Below the pieces are notes generated by a model. That model was not told the DNA's origin, made no database searches, and saw only the letters and a list, made by a program, of their open reading frames with translations. From contig JAEMBT020000001.1 of NCBI GenBank assembly GCA_018873245.2, positions 17,858,220 to 17,922,219 of the forward strand: a stretch of 64,000 nucleotides of DNA, read 5' to 3'. The position numbers were made by a program, and so were the translations under genes. The stretch's first letter is position 1, and every line of letters begins with the position of its first letter. This DNA is from Archegozetes longisetosus. Taxonomy: Eukaryota; Arthropoda; Arachnida; Sarcoptiformes; Trhypochthoniidae. Positions 14,931 to 23,727 of the stretch are shown piece by piece.

Positions 14931-17900
14931 TAAATATATTACAGAAACATGGATGGATGCATACATAACGTCATCAAACACAAATTCGATAACAATTACT
15001 AATTTAATACCAATGAGCACATATGAATTTAGAGTTAGAGTTGACAATCAAATTGGAACTAGCGATTATAGTAATAGTATTTCTATTACTACTAATATGG
15101 AAGGTATTTTCTTCTTCTTTCTTTCTTTATTGCCTTTTTTCTTGTTTATGTTCCCCCTTTTTTAGTTTTTATTTTTATGATATTTTTATTCTCCTTTTGT
15201 TTCTCTCCTATGGAATCTTATATTAGATTCTATTCTACACTTATTCCTATCCTATGGAATCTTATAGCAGATTCTATTCTACTCCTATTCCTGTCCTACG
15301 GAATCCTAGAGTAGATTCTATTCTACATCTATTCCTTTCCTACAGAATCTCAAAGTAGATTCTATTCCACTCTTATTCCGATCTTATTCTGTTTCAAAAA
15401 CAACTTCTCTATTAATCTGAAAAAATTATCAAATATGTTATAACTTTGATGGATAGCTCCCTCAGTCGTTCCACAAGATGTGCTTTGTGTGCCTCTTGAC
15501 TCTAAATCAATCAAAATCTCGTGGAGTATTGTTGGGCCGAAATCGGAAATAATTGATGGATTCTATACAGGATACAAACCTTTCAATTCTATGCTACCGT
15601 TCACTTACAAGACTATGCAAATTACTAGTAATTCTGTCACAAGTTCTAGGAATGGACAGATTACTAGTAAATATGAATTTAATATTGATTCATTAGTCAG
15701 ACAAACTAAATATATGTAAGTTCATTATTTTCTTTATAATTTACTTGTGTTTAATTCATTTTAATTGTTTGAGAAATAGATTCTAAACTTTCAACAAATA
15801 TATTCAAAACTTTAGAGAAATATATTGAAAACTTTTTTTAAGTGAGATTGTGTAATAAATCGATTTCTAATTTAATTAAATCTTTTGTGCTGATTGTAGT
15901 AGAGTAGATAAGAGTACTTGGAGCAAAATAATTACACTAAAAAAAGCGTTTACATATACAATCATCACAGAAGTAATAGTTTCGATTCTGCTAGTACTCA
16001 GAGATTAGTCTTAAGCCTCAACAATTCATATGAAATATTCTTCAATCATGAATATGCAAATATATCTGAGCTTCGATTCCCATAACATTTGATGTCGTAT
16101 GGAATTAAGTTATATTTTGATAACTTGAAAAAATACTAGATTTTTTATGTGAAAATACTATATAAATATGTTGGATACTGGATAGGATACTGGAATAAAT
16201 TAAGTTATATAAAACTAAAATTATGCTAAGTAGTTCGGTATATCATATATACAGTTGTAACTCGATATAGTCAACCACTTGGGACTGAAAATTCACTTTC
16301 ACTTTAACACACTTTCATTATAGACTCGTAATTATTAGTTCAGTAGTATATGTTAGAGAAGGTTAAATGTGTTCACTATATCTTAGATTGACTATAAACA
16401 GTTAAACTATATATATAGATGGGTATAAATGTATATATATTAACTTGAACTCAATTATTTATAGTTATTGATTGAAAGCTAGTTATAAAAAATAACATCA
16501 TCTATATGCGTTATAGTTATGCAAATTTTCTATATTGATTAGATTTATTGTTCAAGCGTTCAATAGTAAAGGAGCTGGCCCTTCAAGCATAGAGACAACT
16601 TGTGAAACTTTTAGTAATGGTAAGTTATTTCATTTATATATATATATATTGTATATAAGTTTATATATATATATTGTATATAAGCTTATATATATATATT
16701 GTATATAAGCTTATATATATATATATAATAGAGTATATATATACTCTTTTCTTATTCTGATCGATATTTTATTAATCTTACTCTTGTTATAACAGTTACT
16801 CCTGTATTACTTCTTTATATACTCTACTACTATATGATATAAATGTATATTTTCGTAGATCCGCCTCAGGCTCCTCTCGTTAAAGTCGATAGTTTGGCCA
16901 CTTCTGAGGCCACATTGACATGGGAAATGCCGCTTCAGGAGGATCCTAATCAAGTGGACGGTTTCATAATAAGTTTCAGAAGCTCAGGCGATCAAATCGC
17001 AGAATGGGAAACAGTGCAACTGACTCGTCAACACAAAAGTTATGTTCTAAGAAATCTCAAATGTGGAAGTGCTTACATCGTTAAGATTGAAGCTTTCAAT
17101 GAAGTTGGAAATGGAAAACCAAGTGATGAATTGCGATTCACTACATCGGGAAAAGGCAACTTTATTTTTAATCTCTATTAATAGACGTCGAGCCAGATTA
17201 ATAACTTCTCTTTCATATATTGCTCTTAACCTCTTCTTTATATAGCTCTTAACCTCTTCTTTATATTGCTCTTAACCTCTCCTTTATATTGCTCTTAACC
17301 TCTTCTTTATATTTCTTTTAACTTGTTCTTCTTTGATCAACAGCACCCATAGCTCCCGATAGATCCGTATTCTTCACAACTAACATAAGTTTTGTGATAT
17401 TGCATTTGGACAAATGGTCAGATGGCGGCTGTCCTATCAGTCATTTTATTATCCAATATAAGCCTCATTCTCAACCGGATTGGGTTCTACTATCAAATCA
17501 TATCTTACCTGAACAGATGACTGTAATCATTAAAGAATTGAGTCCTGGAACATGGCACGACTTACTTATATCAGCAAAAAATGATGCCGGAATTACAGAA
17601 TCGGAGTATCGGTTCGCAACACTAACACTGACAGGATCTACTGTAGAGCCACTATCTGGTGTAGATAGATCTAGAAGTTCATTATTAGAAGATCCTATGA
17701 TTCTCATACCAGCCATGTGTGCTGTTGTTGTCCTCATAGTTGTCAGTTCTGCCACTGCTTTTATTCTATTATGGAAGTCTAGAGAAGAACAACATAATAC
17801 TGATTCATGTGAGATATTCTTCATTTTTACTCTTTTCTCTTTCATTCTTCTAATCTTATCTCATCTCATCTGACATGACTTGACCTTATTTTAAATTACT

Positions 17901-17961
17901 TCCATTTACGACTCAAATCCATTTAATTGTTAGAAGAAAAAAGTTCAGTAATTGGTTTCTC

Positions 17962-18025
<64 letters not shown>

Positions 18026-18270
18026 GTCTCTCTCGTTTTTTCATTAATGTAACGTAACATTTATTTATTACATAAACCTTTTATGACTTTCCATTTGTTT
18101 TGTCGCTCACTTCACTTCTAAGTTTAGTTGACTTACTTCACGTTTAGTCTATTTACCTGTCAAATGAATTTGCCTCTCTTTTCTTATGTCTTCTATTCTA
18201 ATCTTAAGTCGAGAATAGTGTTTAAGCCAATATTTTAAATCCATTCAAAGAGAGACTCTCTCACTCTCAC

Positions 18271-18312
<42 letters not shown>

Positions 18313-18871
18313 ACTCACTCACTCTCACTTCTAGAGACTGTTATGTCTTTTTATAGCTTGTTTGCCAATTATTACCTCAAATATCTAGACTTGGACAATG
18401 GATAACCAGTCCATTATTTGTTAAATGATGAAAGTTAGCAATATAGAAATTTAGATATTGATTACTATTCGTACTAAGGCAATTTTGGGTCTAATAAATA
18501 AATTGTCAAATAAAAGATTGTTGTATTTGACGTACTTATAATAGTAAAACGGAAAGAAAGTACATTTGATAGTATTGTAAAATAGGATTCTTTTAAACTT
18601 GTTTAGTTCAATAAATAATAGACAAAGTGATCAATGGGTCTCAATATATATTGCTATTGACTGGACTTGGCTCGGCTTTAGCTCAGCTTTCAAACAAAAA
18701 ACTAAATCAAATTTATTTAAGTAAAGGAAACATTAATTTTAAGGAAGGCTACAATTTTTGTTATAACACTAAAACTTGTTCAGGAATTGTTCTGAAATTG
18801 TTCTAAAACTTGTTCAAAAGTTGAAAACTAATGCAATTTGTTTTAAGACAATATAATTATAATGACCAAAG

Positions 18872-18927
<56 letters not shown>

Positions 18928-19888
18928 AAATCTAAAGCTAAAACTAAAGCCAAAGCTGTAGTACGTACTGTAAAATAGAGTTAAGAGAAAGTTAGATATT
19001 TTATAACATAGTATTTACTGTTATTGGTTTGATTATTACAGATTGCAGGCATCGCGATAATAGCAGAAGTGATGATTTATCCCTTAATTCCTACAGCAAA
19101 GTGCCAAAAGGGGACTCACTTTACGATCAACAACAGAGAGTTCAAATTTATTACCCCACTGGCTACGCCACTGCTAGACTCTCTCAACACCAACAAACTC
19201 AATATCACCAAACTCATCCTAATGATATCAACTCTGAATGCCCTGCTCAACCTCGAACAATTAACAGACCTTTCGATCATATCTATGATGTCCCCCATCG
19301 TATGAGAAACAAACAAATGGTAACTTAACTCTACATCACTTTGTATTGATTATAGTCTGATCCCGTTATTGGTAACTCGGTTGTAGGCAAATCCAGTTGC
19401 TTGCGAATCATTTGTTAAGCATCAACTAAACCAATCATATGTTGAAGAGTTAGGATGCAGACAAACCCGATTGTAGATAACGTATTTGCTACGCACCGAC
19501 TAGTTGCCTATAACCAGGTCAGACTGTAAATATAACTATAAAGACTTAATACATAACGATACATGACTTTATATATTTAGGGACTTCTAATAAAGTTATT
19601 TTACTATTTGCCTTATATCTTACAGCTTATAGTATTTATTATTATTGATTGATTTCTACTTGTTTTGTCTCCAGGGGCCTAATGAGACAAAGGTTGCCAG
19701 TTATTCACTATTATGGTCACAAGCTAGCAGTAAAGAATTACTAGATTGTGTTAAAGAAGAACCTAATAGTAGGTATAGATTCTCATCTCTTCTTTTCTGC
19801 TTATTATTAGTTGTTTGTTAATTATTTTACTTTCTATTTGTATAGGCTTGGTTGATTGTACACAACCTGGTTTAACTAGTAGTATAAG

Positions 19889-19932
<44 letters not shown>

Positions 19933-20912
19933 TCTCTACCTTCATTTTACTCTTTTATCTATACTACTTATCATACCTTCATTCTGTCTATGCAACCCAA
20001 CTTTAGACATTATCATTTAGTCTATAGAACTGATCTTTAGATATTATCATTCAGTTCATGAAGCTGATCTCTAGATACTATCATTTAGTCTATAGAACTG
20101 ACCTTAAGACACTATCTTTGAATCTATGGAACCGCTCTCTTAAGATACTATCTTAGAAGCTATGGAACCACTCTTGGAATTTGTGCACAATAAATTATTC
20201 TCCTTATATACTATTCCTATTGTCAATTATCTACTCTTTGGCTTTGATTCGCACTCTATGAATAAAAGATAGGACAAGGATAAACACTTTTTCTAATTAA
20301 ATCTCACTCTTTCTCACTCTCTTTCTCTAATTTTATCAATCATTCAATTCTCGCTCAATTTTAATCAATAATTCTCTCAATACTTCCGTTGCTATAATTC
20401 TTGCATTACTTTGATTGCAATAATTCTTACAATTCTTGCAATTCTAACAATTGTTACGATTGTTTCAATTGTTATAATACTTCTATCACTTTTATTCCAA
20501 TCTTCAAACCCTTAAGAAAACTTGATTGCGAAAGTGTTTTATATCTTATATGTTGACTGAAATTCTATCTACAATATAAAGCAATTCGATTGTAATCCTT
20601 GAAGAAGTGAACAAGAATTGAATTTGAATTAAATAAATCTATTTTCGACCTAGCAGTAGTCGCGACAATGAGAGTATTTATAACCAATCCTACGACCAAA
20701 CGCAAACTTCATCCAGCTTTCATGAAACTCGTGATGTTCAAGATTTATCTGATGTTGAGTCTGAGAGAGATCGAGACCATCCTTGGGTTACTAAATGTAG
20801 TGGTAATCTAATGCCTAGTATATAATTGCAAATATTTCTTATTGTATTTCTTCTTCTTTTATATATAGCATATCATTGCGCTCAGACGACTACCAATCCC
20901 ATTATAGTTTGA
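4690..20912 (+). CDS. Dscam: Dscam-family cell adhesion receptor, 5'-partial, 17+ exons
   Basis: Homophilic cell-surface adhesion receptor of the Dscam family, used in neuronal wiring and, in arthropods, also linked to immunity. Joined exons: 4690-4854, 9757-9918, 10370-10684, 10806-11117, 11233-11456, 12059-12245, 12646-12804, 13066-13152, 13443-14375, 14945-15103, 15457-15715, 16543-16619, 16859-17155, 17344-17808, 19042-19319, 19675-19772, 20654-20802, then 20869-20912 (or 21138-21247). All phases agree and give about 1,455-1,477 residues. Domain order: Ig2-Ig9, FN1, FN2, then two FNIII domains that match Dscam FN5 and FN6, a TM helix and a cytoplasmic tail. Canonical Dscam has FN3, FN4 and Ig10 between FN2 and FN5; only about 240 bp of AT-rich DNA lies there. 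No arrays of alternative exons are present for Ig2, Ig3 or Ig7, so this is not a hypervariable Dscam1. The start codon, signal peptide and Ig1 lie outside the window. Family assignment is firm; one-to-one orthology is not. Confidence 0.88.
4902..5040. repeat. Minisatellite, 15-bp unit
   Basis: Nine or so copies of a unit like tatgaaatgtggact immediately downstream of the first Dscam exon; open in several frames only because the unit length is a multiple of three. Confidence 0.75.
5812..5935. repeat. Tandem repeat, about 30-bp unit
   Basis: Repeated blocks of agttactatactagtaaatga with degeneration toward the 3' side. Confidence 0.65.
7253..7352. repeat. Degenerate telomere-like tract (CCTAA/TAACCC)
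   Basis: About 100 bp made almost entirely of cctaa, taaccca and aactaaccca words. It resembles the complement of the arthropod telomere motif TTAGG mixed with TTAGGG/TGGGTTA variants. It lies inside a gene intron, so it is interstitial. Confidence 0.55.
7800..7960. mobile_element. Pogo/Tigger-type MITE
   Basis: About 160 bp with terminal inverted repeats: left tacagttaactctctctata, right the inverse of tacagtcacctcttgttatg. It begins and ends with TA plus CAGT, the usual terminus of pogo-like MITEs. No coding capacity. Confidence 0.5.
9496..9660. repeat. Minisatellite, about 7-bp period (gagtata)
   Basis: Dense repetition of agagtata words followed by gtattgagtgtat units; lies about 100 bp upstream of the next Dscam exon. 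Confidence 0.7.
9757..9918 (+). CDS. Dscam: Dscam exon: second half of Ig2
   Basis: Acceptor cttgtcttctag, donor cactg|gtaagg, phase 1 on both sides. The product contains ILPTGELLITNLEPKD and YRCQVVNRLTGE, the typical Dscam Ig2 pattern (LPSGEL, then a Y-x-C cysteine followed by RLTGE). This exon is single, not an array. Confidence 0.85.
9985..10085. repeat. C-rich polypyrimidine tandem repeat in a Dscam intron
   Basis: Two and a half copies of a roughly 43-bp unit containing cctccccacccttgccctcc. On the complementary strand it is G-rich. Confidence 0.6.
10370..11117 (+). CDS. Dscam: Dscam exons: Ig3 (10370-10684) and Ig4 (10806-11117)
   Basis: Exon 10370-10684 (acceptor attttcaag, donor caaaa|gtaagt) encodes a whole Ig domain with VSIYCSFDGHPRPNIGWY and DSGRIVCLANN. 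Exon 10806-11117 (acceptor tctgaaaag after a long pyrimidine tract, donor ggaag|gtaaga) encodes the next, with a serine-rich lead-in, DVILNCNL, VDWYRDMKP and GGIIQCF. Both are phase 1-1 and multiples of three. The intron between them is 121 bp. Confidence 0.85.
11233..12804 (+). CDS. Dscam: Dscam exons: Ig5 and Ig6 (11233-11456, 12059-12245, 12646-12804)
   Basis: Exon 11233-11456 carries Ig5 with DLSLKCSVLGSPPPFVTW and SYLNISSIRVQ. It ends in frame at a GC donor, cag|gcaagt. Exon 12059-12245 (phase 0 start after gtcaaaag) continues with ETGVFECIASNSVG, spacing that fits the family exactly, then opens Ig6 with ITINCSFAGYPIDEI. Exon 12646-12804 completes Ig6 with RRLPF, GKITINHLEKSDEDLYKC. The 602-bp intron between the first two holds an aattattctt minisatellite (11819-11975). 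Confidence 0.82.
13066..14375 (+). CDS. Dscam: Dscam exons: Ig7, Ig8, Ig9 and start of FN1 (13066-13152, 13443-14375)
   Basis: Exon 13066-13152 starts Ig7 (APVISPFMFSENLEEG, then SSAVCSVISG). The unusually large 933-bp exon 13443-14375 completes Ig7 (INIRWFKDGKPL, GNYTCVASSN), then encodes Ig8 (PPMWVIKPYD, VRFECQTFGYPQPVIRW, YICDASNGVG), Ig9 (AQFSCAAVGSPPLRVEWLKN, FTCLAINLFG) and the first half of FN1 (PPDPPSNLHALEV, VTITWSLAYLGNS). All phases are 1. Fusion of four domain parts in one exon contrasts with the rest of the gene. Confidence 0.87.
14881..14932. repeat. (ATT)n microsatellite
   Basis: About 17 uninterrupted ATT triplets a few bases before the acceptor of the next Dscam exon at 14945. 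Confidence 0.9.
14945..17155 (+). CDS. Dscam: Dscam exons: FN1 end, FN2, and an FN5-like domain
   Basis: 14945-15103 finishes FN1 (SITITNLIPMSTYEFRV, DNQIGTSDYSNS). 15457-15715 (phase 1 to 2) and the 77-bp exon 16543-16619 (phase 2 to 1) make FN2 (PQDVLCVPLDSKSIKISW, DGFYTGYKP, FIVQAFNSKGAGPSS). 16859-17155 encodes one full FNIII (DPPQAPLVKVDSL, ATLTWEMP, LKCGSAYIVKIEAFNEVG, RFTTSGK). The LxCGSxY and FNxxGxG signatures and the following exon identify the last as the FN5 counterpart rather than FN3. This last exon ends at a second GC donor, aaaag|gcaact. Confidence 0.85.
15203..15392. repeat. Minisatellite, about 53-bp unit x3.5, in a Dscam intron
   Basis: Repeated blocks of cctatggaatcttat plus agattctattctac plus tattcct; lies 60 bp before exon 15457. 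Confidence 0.7.
16250..16412. mobile_element. Possible pogo-type MITE in a Dscam intron
   Basis: Left end tacagttgtaactcgatata and right end (inverse) tatagtttaactgtttatag are imperfect inverted repeats. Internal words such as cactatatc and gactata recur in the other MITEs of this window. Confidence 0.35.
16636..16740. repeat. AT-rich tandem repeat (tatatattgtatataagtt)
   Basis: Three copies of a roughly 35-bp AT-alternating unit fill most of the 239-bp intron between the FN2 and FN5-like exons, which is where FN3-FN4-Ig10 exons would sit in a full-length Dscam. Confidence 0.75.
17216..17330. repeat. Tandem repeat, about 23-bp unit x5
   Basis: Consecutive copies of cttaacctcttctttatattg in the intron just upstream of the FN6/TM exon; pyrimidine-rich, so it also supplies the acceptor tract. 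Confidence 0.7.
17344..17808 (+). CDS. Dscam: Dscam exon: FN6-like domain and transmembrane helix
   Basis: Phase 1-1 exon (acceptor tgatcaacag, donor attcat|gtgaga). It encodes PIAPDRSVFFTTN, HLDKWSDGGCPISHF, LSPGTWHDLLISAKNDAG and YRFATLTLTG, a close match in order and spacing to the last FNIII of Dscam (KxWxDGGCPxSHF, LxPxTWYxL, EYxFATLTxTG). A hydrophobic TM segment (MILIPAMCAVVVLIVVSSAT and onward, about 17,697-17,775) follows, then a basic stop-transfer region (LLWKSREE). Receptor orientation is type I. Confidence 0.9.
17809..19041 (+). other. Dscam intron with complementary (TC)n and (GA)n tracts
   Basis: 1.2-kb intron between the TM exon and the first cytoplasmic exon. It holds (TC)n at about 17960-18022 and 18270-18308 and (GA)n at about 18874-18925. 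No coding sequence recognised. Confidence 0.7.
19042..20802 (+). CDS. Dscam: Dscam exons: cytoplasmic tail (19042-19319, 19675-19772, 20654-20802)
   Basis: 19042-19319 (phase 1 to 0) encodes SYSKVPKGDSLYDQQQ, YYPTGYATARL and DHIYDVPHR. The YDVP core is a YDxP-type site of the kind bound by SH2 domains of Nck/Dock adaptors, the known partners of arthropod Dscam; that use here is inference. 19675-19772 (phase 0 to 2) gives GPNETKVASYSLLW and LLDCVKEEP. 20654-20802 (phase 2 to 1) gives SSRDNESIYNQSYDQ and SDVESERDRDHPW. The 20654 acceptor is a tandem TAGCAG. (TTA)n (19887-19931) and a roughly 36-bp minisatellite (19990-20178) lie in the intron before it. Confidence 0.75.
19990..20178. repeat. 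Minisatellite, about 36-bp unit x5
   Basis: Repeats of agatactatcatttagtcta plus tgaactgatcttt with degeneration, in a Dscam cytoplasmic intron. Confidence 0.65.
20869..20912 (+). CDS. Dscam: Candidate Dscam terminal exon A (ends PIIV)
   Basis: After a 66-bp intron (donor tagtg|gtaatc at 20803; acceptor atatatag preceded by ttcttcttctttt) a short in-frame exon reads AYHCAQTTTNPIIV then TGA. The strong pyrimidine tract and matching phase 1 support it. The C-terminal I-I-V fits a class II PDZ ligand pattern; vertebrate DSCAMs do end in PDZ ligands, so this is plausible but unproven. Confidence 0.45.
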
Positions 20913-21137
20913 AATTTCAACTTTCATCTCTTACTGTGGTACTTTTACACTTCTTTTTATATATCACTTCTTCAACTTCTACTCTTTTTTAATTTACTTA
21001 AATATTTTTTATTTTTGTAAACATTTCTATCTTTAGCTTCATTAAGAAATCTATTTTTATATTCATAAAGATTTTCACATTTACCTTAATTAAAATTTGT
21101 ATTAATTATATTAATCTATTTAGAAACAGAAACGAAG

Positions 21138-21247
21138 ACAATAATTTAGTAAAAAGGATAGATGAAGTTTTGGAAGAAGTGCCTGACAGTACTGTAAAGT
21201 TGTTCAATAGAAGCAACTCAATAGAAGTGGTTAAACATCAATTATAA
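21138..21247 (+). CDS. Dscam: Candidate Dscam terminal exon B (ends VVKHQL)
   Basis: Protein-like sequence NNLVKRIDEVLEEVPDSTV followed by KLFNRSNSIEVVKHQL and TAA at 21245-21247. Phase 1 is satisfied only if the acceptor is aaacgaag at 21137; the better-looking upstream AGs (21123, 21129) would need phase 2. It is either an alternative terminal exon with an unusual acceptor, or joined through an exon I did not see. Confidence 0.35.
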
Positions 21248-22923
21248 AGTGGCTTATAATCTATTACTCATCATCGTTATTATTATTATTATTATTATTA
21301 TTGAACATATATCGCTCAAATTCATTTATGTCTAGTTAGTACTTCAATACTTGCATACATTGATCTCTCATTCACTTCCTCTAAATAAGAAAGTTGTATT
21401 GATTTAAATAATAGAAATTGAACATAATTGAATCAAATTTGTATAGTATTATAATGTGATAATTAATACATCTGTGATATTTTTCTACTCTAATACTTGT
21501 TTCTATTATTGTACTATTCACTTCAATTACTCATCTTTTTCATCAATAGATATGTCGCATTTTATCAATTCATTTAACAATATTAACTGTTAATTACAGA
21601 TTTAACATAAATCTAATATTGCTTAAATCTCATTATATTATATTGCATTATATTATATTATATTATATTATATTCAATCTACTTTATATCTGACAATCAT
21701 ACTATCCACTAATTCCCGTTTTTACTATTAATAAATCCTATCTTTAAATTATTTATCACTTTTTTGTAACTTTCTTATTCATTAACTTTATATTTGAACT
21801 TAATCTGCATATTATTGAAGACTGCAATCCCTTTATTGAGATTTGAATGATTCGATACTTTTGTACAAGCTACCACTGAACTGAAGCTATGAACTTTAGG
21901 TTCGCTCAAGTTGATTTATTCATTTATTCAATCCAGCGTCAATGCAATCCGGCGTCCAACATATCCTGACCCTCAACTTTCAAGAATATTCCAACTATTG
22001 CAATCTTAATCTGAAGTTCAACAGTGTTGCAAACTTGCTATTGAAACACCATTGCCATCTTATGGCTCAAACTGATTTAGAATCCGCTTCATATTTCGAT
22101 TTTGTTCTTATAATAGAATCAATTATGAATGACTTGAAGAAAAATTGCAAAAACACTTACTACAGATATAGGAAATCATGAAAAGGATGTCGAAAGTGAT
22201 GCAATCAGAGTTGAGATACAGTATTATTATATATAATGATTTATCACTAATATAGTGTCTATCAAACTATTGAAGGTATTTGCATAACATATCCTTCACA
22301 TTTACTTCACTTTGATCTAATTGCCGATTACCTCATCCTACTCACTTTTACTATTATATTTGTTATGCCTTATGTTATGATTTATAGATTATTAAGTGCT
22401 TTCTTTCCTGTTCAGGATTTTTTGGGATAAAGTTTGGATAAACTGTTTTTGGATAAGGTTTAAGTAAAGTTGTTTTTGGATAAAGTTTGAGTAATTTTTT
22501 TAAGATAAAGTTTGGATATAATTCTGGATAAACTTAAACAAAAAAAATGCAAAAAAATAGATATATTATTGAAAAAGGAAAAGAAAGTATAAAAAATTGA
22601 TAAATCATATGATAAGTAGTGTCCTTCCAATTAAAAGGATAATTAAATTTAGAAAGAACATACAAGGTTAAATCATTATTGTAAAAATGATGATTTTGGT
22701 GGTGTGATCATAGTATAACTATTACCTACAGATTCAAGGTTGAAAAAGCATTTACCACTCTTTTAAGTTTGCGAACCACATTCTCTCATTGTTTCTGCAT
22801 ATTCATAACTTACTTACCAACATTATATAAGTGCCAACATTCTCAACAACTTATTCAATCTTCTTGTTCTCAACAACGAGTTCAATCTTCTCATTCTGAA
22901 TAAAGTTATTCAATCCGTTCAAT
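21248..22923. other. Intergenic region between Dscam and the CAP gene
   Basis: AT-rich. Contains a short (ATT)n (near 21280), a tatta pentanucleotide array (about 21635-21675) and a roughly 30-bp repeat built on tttttggataaagtttg (22427-22533). An open frame at 21942-22181 has no recognisable motif and is probably chance. The CAP promoter should lie at the right end. Confidence 0.5.
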
Positions 22924-23674
22924 ATGTTTGTTAAGTATTTAACTATAGTTTCTCTATTGACAACTATCGGTGAGATATTCATTTAAAAATTATAATAAAA
23001 TATCATATACTTAAAGATGAATTAAGTTGTAATAATTAAAATTATTAAATAAATATTGAATAGCTGTTGCTGTAATAACAAGAAAAGGAGAAGAATCAAA
23101 GCACGAAAACGAATTCATAGATACATCAACTGGAAAGTTTCAAATTGATTGTTTGAAATGGCATAACTACTATCGTAAACTTCATGGGTCACCTCCACTT
23201 AAACACAGTGCTAAGGTATTCTAATTAATCATTATTTACATTAGAGACTATTTTGTTTAGTTTCTAATTCATTTTTAGTTCAAATTCATTTTTTAGTTCA
23301 AATTCATTTTTTAGTTCAAATTCATTTGTTAGTTATATATCACTTTTAAACGTCAGTTTGATTGACAAACTGCTTAATTGAATGAATTAAAGCTTTTACG
23401 TGTGACATCATTTTAATGCATTTTCAATTGAATAAGCGTTTATTTATAATTACTACTTAATTGATTCAAGTTCATTTAAACAATTATATTTCTCACTTGT
23501 TTTGTTTAATCTTTCAGTTTGACAATCTGCTTTCCGCAATAATCATTTTGTTTACGTCTCTATTTTATTCAATCTTTTCTCCAGAATGTGGTTGTTTATC
23601 TAACTTAGTCTTTATCTAATCTCATCTAGTCTTTTTTGGTTTATCCAAATTACAATAAATCTAAAAATAATTTT

Positions 23675-23727
<53 letters not shown>

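Noticed and set aside
21942..22181. Possible first exon upstream of the CAP gene
   Set aside because: The signal-peptide exon at 22924-22969 has an ATG, the right phase and a short intron, and explains the gene start better.
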